DNA of 64,000 nt. Source: Hyaloperonospora brassicae (lineage: Eukaryota; Oomycota; Peronosporomycetes; Peronosporales; Peronosporaceae). Under the pieces are notes generated by a model that was not told where the DNA came from, searched no databases, and worked only from the letters and a program-made list of their open reading frames with translations. Shown here one piece after another: positions 22,077 to 31,254 of this stretch. The stretch covers positions 186,001 through 250,000 of the forward strand of contig CANTFL010001198.1 in assembly GCA_947650285.1 (NCBI GenBank), written 5' to 3'. How positions within the stretch are numbered: the stretch's first letter is position 1; every line of letters starts with the position of its first letter. Position numbers and translations under genes: made by a program.

Positions 22077-23531
22077 ATGAAGTACGCTGTTGGGTTAGTC
22101 CTGGCTGCCCTTGCCGTGACTGCCGCTCACGCTGGCCATTTGCAAAATCTTCGCGCCAACAAGGAGGATGAACTTGCGAGTAAGGGTTTGTTGGAGGACG
22201 AAACGGACGCCGGCCTGAATGACGAACCCGCGAAGAAGAAGGATGCCCTCATGGTGACGGTCAAGGGCCCGGCTGGCAGTGACGACATAAAAATCAACAT
22301 CATGGACCTGATCGGCAGTGGAAGTGGCCAAGCCGACATACTCGACGTTGTGTCTGCCGAATTAAAAACTCCATCGTATGCATGGCTTCGGACCGCTGGA
22401 GATAAGGACCCTATCGCCGGGAAGGGTGCGAACGATGGAAGTGCAGAAGATCTTTCGTGGCTGTCGAGTGAAGAATCTGGAAACGAGGACCCTGCCGGTA
22501 CGAAGGGCAGTATGTCGGACGCCGAGATTGAGAAATTTTTGCAGCAGTTGCTTAGTGATGGATCTGGAGAGGGGGACCATCTTGGTGCGAAGGGTGGTGC
22601 AGGTGATCCGCTTGGTGCGAAGGGTGGTGCCAAGGGAGCTTTATCATTGGAGGACGAGGAAGAAGAAGAGGAAGTTGACCCAATCGGTGCAAAGGGTGGT
22701 GCAGGTGATCCGCTTGGTGCGAAGGGTGGTGCCAAGGGAGCTCTATCATTGGAGGACGAGGAAGAAGAAGAGGAAGTTGACCCAATCGGTGCAAAGGGTG
22801 GTGCTAAGGGAGCCCTATCATTGGAGGACGAGGAAGAAGAAGAGGAAGTTGACCCAATCGGTGCAAAGGGTGGTGCAGGTGACCCTCTTGGTGCGAAGGG
22901 TGGTGCCAAGGGAGCTCTATCATTGGAGGACGAGGAAGAAGAAGAGGAAGTTGACCCAATCGGTGCAAAGGGTGGTGCAGGTGACCCTCTTGGTGCGAAG
23001 GGTGGTGCCAAGGGAGCTCTATCATTGGAGGACGAGGAAGAAGAAGAGGAAGTTGACCCAATCGGTGCGAAGGGTGGTGCAGGTGACCCTCTTGGTGCGA
23101 AGGGTGGTGCCAAGGGAGCTCTATCATTGGAGGACGAGGAAGAAGAAGAGGAAGTTGACCCAATCGGTGCAAAGGGTGGTGCAGGTGACCCTCTTGGTGC
23201 GAAGGGTGGTGCCAAGGGAGCTCTATCATTGGACGACGAGGAAGAAGACGAGGAAGTCGACCCAATCGGTGCGAAGGGCGGGGACAAGTCTACGAAGGCA
23301 TCCAAGTCAACGAAGGCGGGTGCTGAAGGCGGCTCGCTTGCTGGGCTATTTGACGAAGGCACGGACGGCCTTGTTGGCGATGAAGGAGAGTCAGTCCCTT
23401 TGATGGCGGGCGGCAAGAAGGGCACGAGCCCGGCCGTTGAGAACGAGCCTGTTTTTAGCGAGGCTGACTTGGACGACAGCCCCATGCAGTCGGAACTAAC
23501 TGGCACCAAGGACTCTAAGGCCACGAAGTAG
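22077..23531 (+). CDS. Secreted acidic tandem-repeat protein
   Basis: 484 aa, single exon. Residues 1-19 (MKYAVGLVLAALAVTAAHA) form a clear signal peptide with an AHA cleavage site, so the product should be secreted. QNLR at 23-26 resembles a QxLR variant of the RxLR motif, but it is only four residues from the cleavage site. Residues 27-166 are acidic, with two DPxxxKG phrases. Residues 167-394 are seven tandem units of 34 aa (the third is 24 aa), each with GAKGG copies, LSLEDEE and a Glu run before VDP. The C-terminus (395-484) is Lys/Thr-rich, then acidic. There are no Cys in the repeat region and no catalytic domain. I do not recognise the family. It could be a cell-surface, matrix or host-interacting protein. 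The initiator at 22014 supports the start. Element D1 inserted 131 bp beyond the stop. Confidence 0.85.
   Translation: MKYAVGLVLAALAVTAAHAGHLQNLRANKEDELASKGLLEDETDAGLNDEPAKKKDALMVTVKGPAGSDDIKINIMDLIGSGSGQADILDVVSAELKTPSYAWLRTAGDKDPIAGKGANDGSAEDLSWLSSEESGNEDPAGTKGSMSDAEIEKFLQQLLSDGSGEGDHLGAKGGAGDPLGAKGGAKGALSLEDEEEEEEVDPIGAKGGAGDPLGAKGGAKGALSLEDEEEEEEVDPIGAKGGAKGALSLEDEEEEEEVDPIGAKGGAGDPLGAKGGAKGALSLEDEEEEEEVDPIGAKGGAGDPLGAKGGAKGALSLEDEEEEEEVDPIGAKGGAGDPLGAKGGAKGALSLEDEEEEEEVDPIGAKGGAGDPLGAKGGAKGALSLDDEEEDEEVDPIGAKGGDKSTKASKSTKAGAEGGSLAGLFDEGTDGLVGDEGESVPLMAGGKKGTSPAVENEPVFSEADLDDSPMQSELTGTKDSKATK
22575..23258 (+). repeat. In-frame 102-bp tandem array
   Basis: 684 bp: six 102-bp units and one 72-bp unit (third), in phase with the CDS. 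Units are near identical even at silent sites. Unit 7 is the most diverged (DDEEEDEE). This implies recent unequal exchange or conversion. Confidence 0.95.
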
Positions 23532-23656
23532 TCGTTCTCTGAAGACGGGTTCCTTTTGGCAAGTACATTTAATTCATAATGACCATTTTTGACAAGATGT
23601 TGGCATTTGTGTATTCGCTTGCGCAGGAGTAGTGGACTCGCTAATGCTGATACACA

Positions 23657-23661
23657 TGCTT
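23657..23661 (+). repeat. Probable target duplication of D1, left
   Basis: TGCTT abuts the left LTR; GGCTT follows the right LTR at 31646-31650. Four of five bases match, as expected for a 5-bp gypsy duplication with one later change. Confidence 0.5.
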
Positions 23662-24052
23662 TGTAACGGGGCACACACTTGCGTAACTTGACGCAAGGGT
23701 TTTGGGTGCCCCGACGGACGTACACGTGGCAAGCGAGGAAGCGTAGGTACGGTAAAAGCAGAACTGTTATATTAATATAATTAAGTCTTTAAACTACAGT
23801 CTCTTCGTTTGACCTAGTTCAACTATACAAATATAGCTGGATGTATGGTGACGTCTCGTCACCACTCATTGCGCGCGTCTTGCGGCGATTGGTGGGTTGA
23901 TATCATCAAGATATCAACCAATGAACAGACCCTTTGGTCGACCCTTCAATATCACCACTTTGGTGATATTGTTTAAAGAATATCCATCTTTATATTCTTT
24001 ATTGTCACTTTCCTTAAAGTGACAATTCCATGTAACGGGCTGCCCCGTTACA
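23662..24052 (-). mobile_element. D1 3' LTR
   Basis: 391 bp. About half (23870-24052) equals the other D LTRs. The other half (23662-23860) differs at some two dozen positions from the D1 5' LTR and both D2 LTRs. It contains several perfect hairpins, for example TTGTCACTTT/AAAGTGACAA. Confidence 0.9.
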
Positions 24053-24182
24053 TCACCCCCCTTAACTGATAGTCACCGTGTGACTATCGAAAATATGGCG
24101 GCCACGCGTTGGCCACCATTGGGACAGGGAGCACTTGTTGGGTCCGTTTCATTCACTTTCCGCTTGACCTCGCATAGTTAAC

Positions 24183-25789
24183 ATGTCTATGCGAGGTGAC
24201 TCAAGACCTACACAGACTGGTGCTGTGCCAGCCTCTGCGGCAGACGATTCGTCGTCTGCTGCTCCTTCTTCGCCTGCAGCAACAGGCGCTGCAGGTGCAC
24301 GCGGCACCTCACCGCGTGCGCATGATGACCCTGACATAGAGGTCATCTACTCTGGCGAGTCAGACGTGTCTGACTCGGGCAATGCGCCAGAGGCGTCTCG
24401 CTCACCGGCGACGCCTCAGTGTTTGCCAAGGTCACTGCCGAACGAACGGACTCGTGATTTGCATCACAGTCTGTTCGGCAATGATGACGATGATCAGGGC
24501 GGTGAGGAATTTTATTCCTTACCACCACCGGCTCGTGCGTCTTCGCACGAGCGTGATGACGATGGCGTGAGCCGTCGTCAATCTGGGAGCCGTGGTACCA
24601 ACAAGGGTACCACTGTGAAGCGTGATGAGTCGAAGCCGTGGCGTTTGCCCGAACGGCTCATCAATAGCTTGTCTCACGAGACAGGCCAACACCATCGAAT
24701 ACCCTTATTCGATGCAACTGAGCTTAACGGCTTGAGTTCCAGCGCGAAGAACTTTCGCGATGAGGAAGATTTTTATCTCGATGTCTTTCTTTGACATCGA
24801 TGGTACAACGGCAACCAAAAGCGTGACAAAGCCTCGCTTTTGGTTGCGTGGAACGCGTTCTTCAAAACGTAAAGAATTTTGGACGAGAAGGGTGGCTTAA
24901 GAAACTTGAGGCGACACGCCTCATGTTCGAAAGGCGAACGCCAACCGGTGCTAGGTACCGGTTGCATTGTTTATCGAGTGAGGCAGGCATTCCTTGCCTC
25001 ACATGGGGAGACCCTTGTGCGAGTTGTGTTGACAACTCGCAGCGTGCACATAGGGATGTGTATTCCCTAAGTTTGCCCTGGGGAAGGGCACACATCTCGG
25101 CTGAGATGCGTGACGCGATTGCAAACTTGCAATCCGTCTACAAGCGCCTAGGGCGCGTGTTCACCGATGGGCCACAAGACTCATCGGATGGGTCTCGTCA
25201 TACTGGCGGACGAGACCTTCAACATCCATCAACAGCTGAGAGCGGGGCTCCCAGCTGTTCCAAGAGGGTGGATACCCCCGCCACTCGACGAGGTAGCTCG
25301 TCCTTGATCCTGAATCGTCACGGTGGTCCAAGATACGCTCCACTAGAAAGCGTTGATCACCGTGAGCATCCACCAAAGGATGTGGTGGAGGAGGGAAGAC
25401 ATCCTCCAGATGATTCGGTTCACCATCTCGACCCTTACGAGATGGGTCGCGCAATCGATGAATTGCACGATGACTTGAAGCACGAGCGCGACCGGCGCTA
25501 CGCTTTGACTGATACCGTGCGGAAGAACCGCAAATATCACGAGGCTGATCGGGCGAGGGATCGCGCTGATTATGCCACAGCGCAGCTTCAGGTCGAGCGG
25601 GATGTCCGCTCCCTATTCGGCGAGCTGGCGACATCTCGCGAGGAGATATCTCGGTTGAGTTCCGAGGTATCATATCTGCGCGACCAGAAGGATCGTCTGG
25701 AGCGCGAACGCAAGAACCTGATGGATGTTCTTGAGCGTGGGGGCTATCTTCATCGGAAGAAGAAGGCTCGTACCGACAGTACGGTCTGA
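24183..25789 (+). pseudogene. D1 antisense ORF (aORF)
   Basis: It starts at ATG 24183 inside a 10-bp-stem hairpin loop. 203 codons to a TGA at 24792-24794; a 1-base loss near 24860 then shifts the frame, and it stays open to 25789 (313 further codons). The N-terminus is Ser/Ala/Asp-rich and disordered. The middle has a conserved globular stretch (LINSLSHETGQHH, KNFGREGWLKKLEA) with CX8CX6CX2C (LHC...IPC...PCASC), a possible zinc site. The C-terminus is a strong coiled coil ([24 protein letters not shown]). 25161-25789 overlaps the chromodomain frame on the opposite strand. Element E has the same protein, and D-E differences are mostly synonymous (about 19 silent to 12 replacement codons over 98 compared). 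Function is unknown; I infer an element-encoded accessory protein. Confidence 0.8.
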
Positions 25790-25976
25790 GTGGCCCCACG
25801 TAAAACGTAGGATGCGTGCGCATCCTACGTGGCAATTCGAGTGTGTATGCATTGCTCTTGCGGTGCAACACACGAAAAAGACCAATGTATTTTGGCAGTA
25901 GGTTACTACTGCCGACATTGGTGATTACATGTCTAGGTAAGTTTACCGTAGACAGTAGTACTAGGTCGTTAACCAT
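25161..25976 (-). CDS. D1 integrase C-terminus: GPY/F module and chromodomain
   Basis: 271 codons, the last part of pol. The start [14 protein letters not shown] follows a TAA by one codon. [15 protein letters not shown] is the GPY/F module. A 100-residue basic/Ser spacer follows, then the chromodomain at about residues 205-262 ([30 protein letters not shown]). Chromodomains of gypsy integrases direct insertion by binding histone tails. It is intact here. D2 differs by G-to-V in WRGYP (WRVYP) among others. It is antisense to the aORF. Confidence 0.85.
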   Translation of the reverse strand: MVNDLVLLSTVNLPRHVITNVGSSNLLPKYIGLFRVLHRKSNAYTLELPRRMRTHPTFYVGPLRPYCRYEPSSSDEDSPHAQEHPSGSCVRAPDDPSGRADMIPRNSTEISPREMSPARRIGSGHPARPEAALWHNQRDPSPDQPRDICGSSARYQSKRSAGRARASSHRAIHRLRDPSRKGRDGEPNHLEDVFPPPPHPLVDAHGDQRFLVERILDHRDDSGSRTSYLVEWRGYPPSWNSWEPRSQLLMDVEGLVRQYDETHPMSLVAHR

Positions 25977-25979
25977 AAA

Positions 25980-27043
25980 TTAAAGAACATTCGCTCTTCC
26001 ATTCTTGTCTGCGTTTCGTTTCTGTCGGTCCACCGCATTTGCGATGGAATCCTGAACGAAACGGACTACCGCTTCTCGAGTCAGCCGGAAGTTCTCTGCT
26101 GACTCTTTGTTTTGTCTTTCAGTGCGCTTCGTGCGCACTGCTAAGAGATTGCTCTCTTCTTCAGCGAGGTTGTCTTCTTCCTCGCTGGCATAATCGTTGA
26201 CGATGCTGAGTATACCAGCATCGTCATCATCATCCGAGTCAGTAATAGCGTCATCGCTATTATTGAGCTGATCTTCTTCATCGATGTCGACTTGATCGAC
26301 ATCGGCATCATACGTGACGACGTTAGCGTCGACACGTGATGAGCAAGAGCCAAAACGGTTTTTGCTCGAGCGAGTCCCTCCCCCCTTATCCAAGAGACAC
26401 ACTCTATAAGGATGGGCACTCGTGGATGGCGTAGGCCATTCACGTAAAACGGTGTGTGCTGTATGGAAGCATGCACCGAATTATTGATGGCGAATTCCAC
26501 CATGGGTAGGAATTCGCTCCAACTCGGAAACGAGTGGACATATCCTCGAAGAATCTCTTCGAGGACACGGTTCGCACGTTCCGTCTGACCATCTGTTTCT
26601 GGATGGTCAGAAGTAGACATCTTCAATCGTGTTCCAAGAGAACGGAACACGGTTTGCCAAAATGCCGCCGTGAACCGAGAGGCACGGTCGGATACGAGTT
26701 CACGGGGCAACCCGTGGAGTCAGAAGATCGTGTCGAGAAAGACACGGTCACAACCTTGAGCCTTGATCGACTCGGGCACTGCAGCAAGATGCACCATCTT
26801 GCTGAACCGATCAACAAACACAAGAATACCATTATTCTTGTGAGCGTCTGCGGGAAAACCGAAGACTAAGTCTATTGATACGGACTACCAGCACTCTGTC
26901 GGAACAGGCAGAGGCTGCAATGGCGCACGAAATGAAGGACTAGGCTTCACCCGTTGACAAACCTCGAAAGCACGTATGTACTTGCGGAAAAACTGATACT
27001 GGCGTGGCCAGTAAAAGTCACGACTTACCGTGAGGTAAGGCTT
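25980..27043 (-). pseudogene. D1 integrase core and acidic spacer (broken)
   Basis: The core from about 27040 carries in-frame stops shared with D2: TAA after GGHRGR, TAG after ECW and TGA after DTIF. From 26710 it is open: PRELVSDRASRFTAAFW, STSDHPETDGQTERANRVLEE with catalytic Asp and Glu, then NNSVHAS and YVNGLRHPRVP. An Asp-rich spacer (26330-26190: TDSDDDDDAG) follows before the GPY/F module. Element E has Glu codons where D has the first two stops. A C-run one base shorter than in D2 (near 26388) splits the frame here only. Confidence 0.85.
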
Positions 27044-27934
27044 TTATCTACCACGATGGCCGCCTGTTGGGGCATCGTGACACTCATACATGATGCGCAA
27101 ACGCAAATCATGATGAGTGGGTACGACGACACGAGGCATGTCGTCGGCATCAGCTGTATAGTACAGAAATCCGTTGCGTGTACCATACCGATCCTCATCG
27201 GATCGGTACAAAGCCGGTAAATCCCTCATGGATTTACTGGATGGATTCACCAGATGATCCATCAATCGCAGAAGATCCTTATCTTCCGCATATGCCTTTC
27301 GTACGTCGTCAAGTAAACTTGACGACGGGACACTGACTGACAGTGTCGCAACAGTGGGCTTATCCTCACTGTTGATTTGTACGTCCGGCTCGAAATCGGG
27401 CCGGCGCGAGAGCGCATCAGCGACGACATTAAGTCGTCCTGTTTTATACTCGACGGAGAAGCTGTACTCCGCGAAGAAAGACAGCCACCTCGCCGTCCTC
27501 TGCGAGAGGTGTGGGATGTTTACGGCCGTGCGTAATGACGCATGGTCCGTGTAGACAACAAACGGTCTATCTCCCAAGAGATAGACGCGAAACTTAGCCA
27601 GTGCGTACTTCATGGCAAGGAGTTTCTTGTCATGCACTGGGTAATTACGCTCAGCTGCTTGCAGCTGACGCGACTGATAACAGATGACGCGCTCCGCGCC
27701 GTCTGCATCGAACTGCATTAACGCACAGCCGATTGCTAAATCGCTGGCGTCACAGACGACATGAAATGGTCTGTCCTGATCTGCGATCGCCAAGATCGGC
27801 GATTGCATCAAGCTTTGCTTAATACCTTCAAAGGAACGCTGGCACTCAGCGTTCCATGACGATTTGACATTTTTCTTGAGCAGAACAGAAAGATGAACAG
27901 TCATCTCGGCGTAGTTGCGCGAGTACTTGTGCAA
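27044..27934 (-). CDS. D1 RNase H and integrase zinc module
   Basis: 296 codons between two stops. The tethered RNase H has FHVVCDASDLAIGCALMQ, EKLL-type HDKKLLAMKYALAKF and VVYTDHASLRTA, with the catalytic acidic residues in place. WLSFFAEYSFSVEYKTGR and NVVADALSRRPD close the domain. The H2C2 zinc module starts near the end (CHDAPTGGHRGR) and is cut by a TAA. It degrades the RNA strand of the hybrid during cDNA synthesis. It is separated from RT by one TGA in the same frame. Confidence 0.85.
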   Translation of the reverse strand: MHKYSRNYAEMTVHLSVLLKKNVKSSWNAECQRSFEGIKQSLMQSPILAIADQDRPFHVVCDASDLAIGCALMQFDADGAERVICYQSRQLQAAERNYPVHDKKLLAMKYALAKFRVYLLGDRPFVVYTDHASLRTAVNIPHLSQRTARWLSFFAEYSFSVEYKTGRLNVVADALSRRPDFEPDVQINSEDKPTVATLSVSVPSSSLLDDVRKAYAEDKDLLRLMDHLVNPSSKSMRDLPALYRSDEDRYGTRNGFLYYTADADDMPRVVVPTHHDLRLRIMYECHDAPTGGHRGR

Positions 27935-27943
27935 GTAGGCCCC

Positions 27944-29140
27944 TCAGCCAAGGAACTTACGAAGTCCCTTGACATCGACTGGCACTGGCCAGTCGGTGAT
28001 CGACTTGATCTTTTCGGGATCAGGGCGTACGCCGTGTTTACCCACGATGCACCCAAGAAGTGGTATTTCGCTAGCCGCAAATATACACTTCTTGAGGTTG
28101 GCGTGCAACTTATACTTGCGCATAAGTTGAAGAACCTTACGGACGTGAGTTCTGTGAACTTCAACGTCCGTCTTTCCGTCCATAGCCCGGTTATGGACGA
28201 ACGCATCGTCGAAGTAACTCGGTGCGAAGTCTCGCACCGGTCTCAACAGATTTGTTACACATCTGTTGAATGTTGCAGGGGCATTACTCAGCCCCTGTGG
28301 CATCACTAGCCACTCCCACAGCATCCCGCTGGGGGTACTCACTGCCGTGAACGGGATGTCCCGTTCACGCATGAGGATCTGATAGAATCCATCCATCAGA
28401 TCCATGGACGAAAAGATGGTACTCTTTGACATACCATCTATAATTACGTCCTTCCTCGGTACCGGCGTCTGAGCCGGTACCGTTGCAGCATTCAACTTGT
28501 TGAATGCGTGCACTATCCGCCATCCTCCTGTGGCCTTTCGCACACAGAAGGTCGGAGAGCTGTGAGGGGATGTTGATTCCCTCACATGACCCGCTGCTAA
28601 GCGATCGGCACAGAACTTGTCGATCGCTAGTACTTGTTCACGAGGCAGTAGCCACTGCTTCATGACACAGTACTTCGAGCCCGGTTTGAGCTCGATCTCG
28701 TGTCGAGTGCCTTTGTCCTTAGGCAACTCGCAAGGTACGGATTCAGGGAACACATCCCTGAAATCGATCAAATCCTTATACAAAGGATTTGCCTGAAGTG
28801 ACTCCCAGGATTGAGACGCGTATCGCTCAATCCGAGTCTTCTCATCGAGGACACTTTCGTCCATCGATGAGCTGCTGAGAACCCGTTCGTTCTCGGCAAA
28901 TACTGTTGCCGACCGAATATCGGTCACATACTCATCCTCTGTGACGAGTATGCAGATCTGCTTGACTTTTCCACTACGCAGATCACGCAAGAACCGTTTC
29001 GGTTCTAGCGTTGGCAACTGAGTTATCTCCGAAGTCAACTTCGGAGGCACAATCAGATCAAGCGTATAAGCGCCTACGCTTGATCCGTTATTAACCAAGA
29101 CGTTCAACGTCTCGGTTTCTTCCTGAGAACTTGCTTCCAC
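27944..29140 (-). CDS. D1 reverse transcriptase module
   Basis: 398 codons open. Fingers/palm motifs: HEIELKPGSKYCVMKQW (about 147), GGWRIVHAFNKLNAATVPAQTP (205), FSSMDLMDGFYQI with catalytic D247, MPQGLSNAPATFNR (280) and YFDD at 309-312. The thumb region ends LRKFLG at a TGA shared by D1, D2 and E. All RT residues I can check are intact. A TAA (29141-29143) separates it from the protease in the same frame. Confidence 0.9.
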   Translation of the reverse strand: MEASSQEETETLNVLVNNGSSVGAYTLDLIVPPKLTSEITQLPTLEPKRFLRDLRSGKVKQICILVTEDEYVTDIRSATVFAENERVLSSSSMDESVLDEKTRIERYASQSWESLQANPLYKDLIDFRDVFPESVPCELPKDKGTRHEIELKPGSKYCVMKQWLLPREQVLAIDKFCADRLAAGHVRESTSPHSSPTFCVRKATGGWRIVHAFNKLNAATVPAQTPVPRKDVIIDGMSKSTIFSSMDLMDGFYQILMRERDIPFTAVSTPSGMLWEWLVMPQGLSNAPATFNRCVTNLLRPVRDFAPSYFDDAFVHNRAMDGKTDVEVHRTHVRKVLQLMRKYKLHANLKKCIFAASEIPLLGCIVGKHGVRPDPEKIKSITDWPVPVDVKGLRKFLG

Positions 29141-29143
29141 AGG

Positions 29144-30054
29144 TTACTGAGGGCCTGATCCCTCACCAAGCGACTCTTGAGGAATTCCTTCCTCACGTAC
29201 GTGGGGACTTATTCCCTCGACGTCTTCCGAATGTGGCTGTGCAACCACAGTCAGGCACCGATCCTCTACGGTCGACTCTCCAGTTGACCTAGGATGTCCA
29301 TGTTGCCCCTTGGGGGCTTCAGGTTTCTTACTTCTAATATGCTGCCCGCTAGGCATGCATCCATGTCCCGGTCCACTCGACTTATTCGAGTGGTGGACCT
29401 TCGGCGAAGCCTGTACATCTGTACAGCCGCCGGGAGCTTGCTCCACAGTGTAGTGATCAACTACACTGTGATCTTGTGCAGTCGTGCTAACGACCGTACC
29501 GCAAGTGAGGCCATCGCACTCACTCGCAGAACTTCCACACGCTTGTGGACGCTCCAAGATGTTCATGAGATGGCCATCTGATGAACAAGCGGCAGGCATC
29601 TTCACGTATCGATGCTGCCAGCTCACTCTTGGCTCGTACTTTCTGAGCCAAGGTAATCCCAGGATGACATCAAATTTGTCACCCAGATCTAGTACGATGA
29701 AGTCATCATCGTACTGTTCGACCTCTAACGTGTAGTGGATTCCAACTACACGTTTCTCAACGGTTATCGATGCGCCTGTTGCAAGGCGCACCGTCATTCT
29801 TGTGAGGGGAATGTCGCGCTCAACGAACTTGAGCCTACGACCCTCTAGTGACTGGCGTCGAACAAAGTTGTCCGACGCCCCACAGTCTACTAGGGCACGA
29901 AGCGACAAATCATTTGTCGCTTCCAACTTCAAGGTGATGAGCGAAACGTCATCACCAGGTGCAGAGACACACAATGATTGTGTATCTGGAGCAAATTTCG
30001 TCAAGAGATTTGCAAATTCTCTTGAGGTTGCTGGATCAGTAGGGCGCTCCGCCC
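29144..30054 (-). CDS. D1 aspartic protease module
   Basis: The frame is -1 relative to gag and is open from before 30004. LRALVDCGASDNFVRR is the aspartic protease active site in the D-C-G-A form common in oomycete gypsy elements. FIVLDLGDKFDVILGLPWLRKYEP is the second conserved region. A His/Ser/Gly-rich C-terminal spacer ends in a TAA. In D2 an extra G near 45092 breaks this ORF. Confidence 0.85.
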
Positions 30055-30058
30055 CTAC
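30039..30058 (-). promoter_or_regulatory. Stem-loop at the gag stop / -1 frameshift region (D1)
   Basis: GTAGGGGCGGAGCGCCCTAC on the coding strand is a near-perfect inverted repeat overlapping the gag TAG. The protease frame (-1) is open across it. Element E has the identical 20-mer at its gag stop (52505-52524), despite divergence around it. Confidence 0.5.
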
Positions 30059-31210
30059 TGACCTCGTCCATTTATTGATGGTCCGTCTCGCTGTTGCGGC
30101 TTCGCAACAGGGCTGGACCCACGCCCATTGCCCTTTCTGACAAATGGTCGTCCATTTCGCTCAGTACTGTTTGGTACTGGACGTGGAGCACTACACTCAT
30201 ATGCGTAGTGCCCTAACTTCTGACAGCGATTGCACCTCTGCAATCGCTTGTTATTTGAAGAGCGAGGTCTCTCGCTCTCAACATAGCAGAGGTCCATTGG
30301 TTCCGGACCTCCGATCTCTTGTCGTCTCGGTGGACGGTAAGAGTTTGAGCTAGCATGAGCCTGTCTCATGCTAAAGTCTTCCTGTTCCGCGGCTGATATC
30401 GCTTCTTCAAGCGTATTCAGCTCAAGGCGGAACAGATGGCTCCTGACCGGCCCTTCTGCGAGCCCTTGCATGAACACCGTAATTAACGTGTGTTCATGTA
30501 CTGGGTTAGCAGTTATACTACTCGCAAGAAGTCGTATATGTTGTGCGTAAGCGTGCACATCACGCTTACCCTGCTTGAGTTTCAGGAGCTCTGAACGAGC
30601 CCTAAACTCAGCCCGTGGCGGCTCAAACGTTTGTCTGAGCCGGGACTTGAAGTCATCTAGCGACCTAAACACGTTTGGGTCGCTACTCTCGAGCCCCAGG
30701 GACCAAGTTTTGGCATGCCCTGCCAAGTGGGTCTGAGCAAATGTGAGTTTCATTTGCTCATCTTCGACGCGACGAGCCCTTAGGGCTCTGTCGAGTTCGA
30801 CAAACCATAGTAACAGGGAGTCCTCCGGGACTACACTGTACCTTGAGATGTCAACTTTCATGACCTCGGGACGACGCGCATGTGCCGTCCCGCCCACAGC
30901 CGCATGGAATTGCTGCTGTCTCAACAGCTCCGTCTGTTGAGCACCGAGTTCTCTCAACTGCTCGGCCTATTGAGAGCCTTGCTGGTGAAGCAAGGCTACT
31001 TTCTCTCTTTCGGCAACAAGTTTATTTTGAATGAACTTGGCGATAGCGACATGTTGTCTAGTCTCTGTCTAGAGACTCCAACATGGCGCTGATGGCGAGT
31101 TTGCCTGCGGTAGAACTCGTTCGTTCTACCGCACCCCATTTGATGTCACTCAAATGGGTAAACTCTTCACTCGTGGTGTGAAAGGTGTCTTCATCATCCA
31201 ACATGAACAT
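30055..31210 (-). pseudogene. D1 gag
   Basis: It starts MFMLDDEDTFHTT at 31210. D1 has a private TAG after ESLDRD, then a TAG shared with D2 (30965-30967), after which 300 codons are open to 30055. Capsid core: DSLLLWFVELDRALRA, HLAGHAKTWSLGLE, SDPNVFRSLDDFKSRLRQTF, KRDVHAYAQHIRLLASSI. The zinc knuckle CNRCQKLGHYAYEC is an intact CX2CX4HX4C. The basic C-terminus is R/G/P-rich. It forms the particle and binds RNA. Confidence 0.85.
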
Positions 31211-31241
31211 GTTGGATGTTGTGGTCCTTGGAAGGACTACA

Positions 31242-31252
31242 AAGTGCTACCA
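31242..31252 (-). promoter_or_regulatory. Primer binding site, D1
   Basis: Two bases after the 5' LTR, the - strand reads TGGTAGCACTT. The same word is in D2, E and family C, implying a common tRNA primer ending GTGCTACCA. Confidence 0.65.
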
Positions 31253-31254
31253 GG

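Noticed and set aside
22143..22154. QNLR as proof of an RxLR-type effector
   Set aside because: It is only four residues after the predicted cleavage site, with no dEER-like motif at the usual distance. Kept as a remark only.
22127..23725. 532-codon - strand frame and 341-codon + strand frame overlapping the secreted repeat gene
   Set aside because: Repeat units of a multiple of three keep all frames open. These products lack a signal peptide, initiator or non-repeat constraint; the + frame at 22077 has all of these.
27893..28309. 138-codon + strand frame opposite D1 RT (also 43176-43592)
   Set aside because: It is opposite a conserved RT and explained by the palindrome-rich composition. 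Unlike the aORF, it shows no sign of its own constraint.
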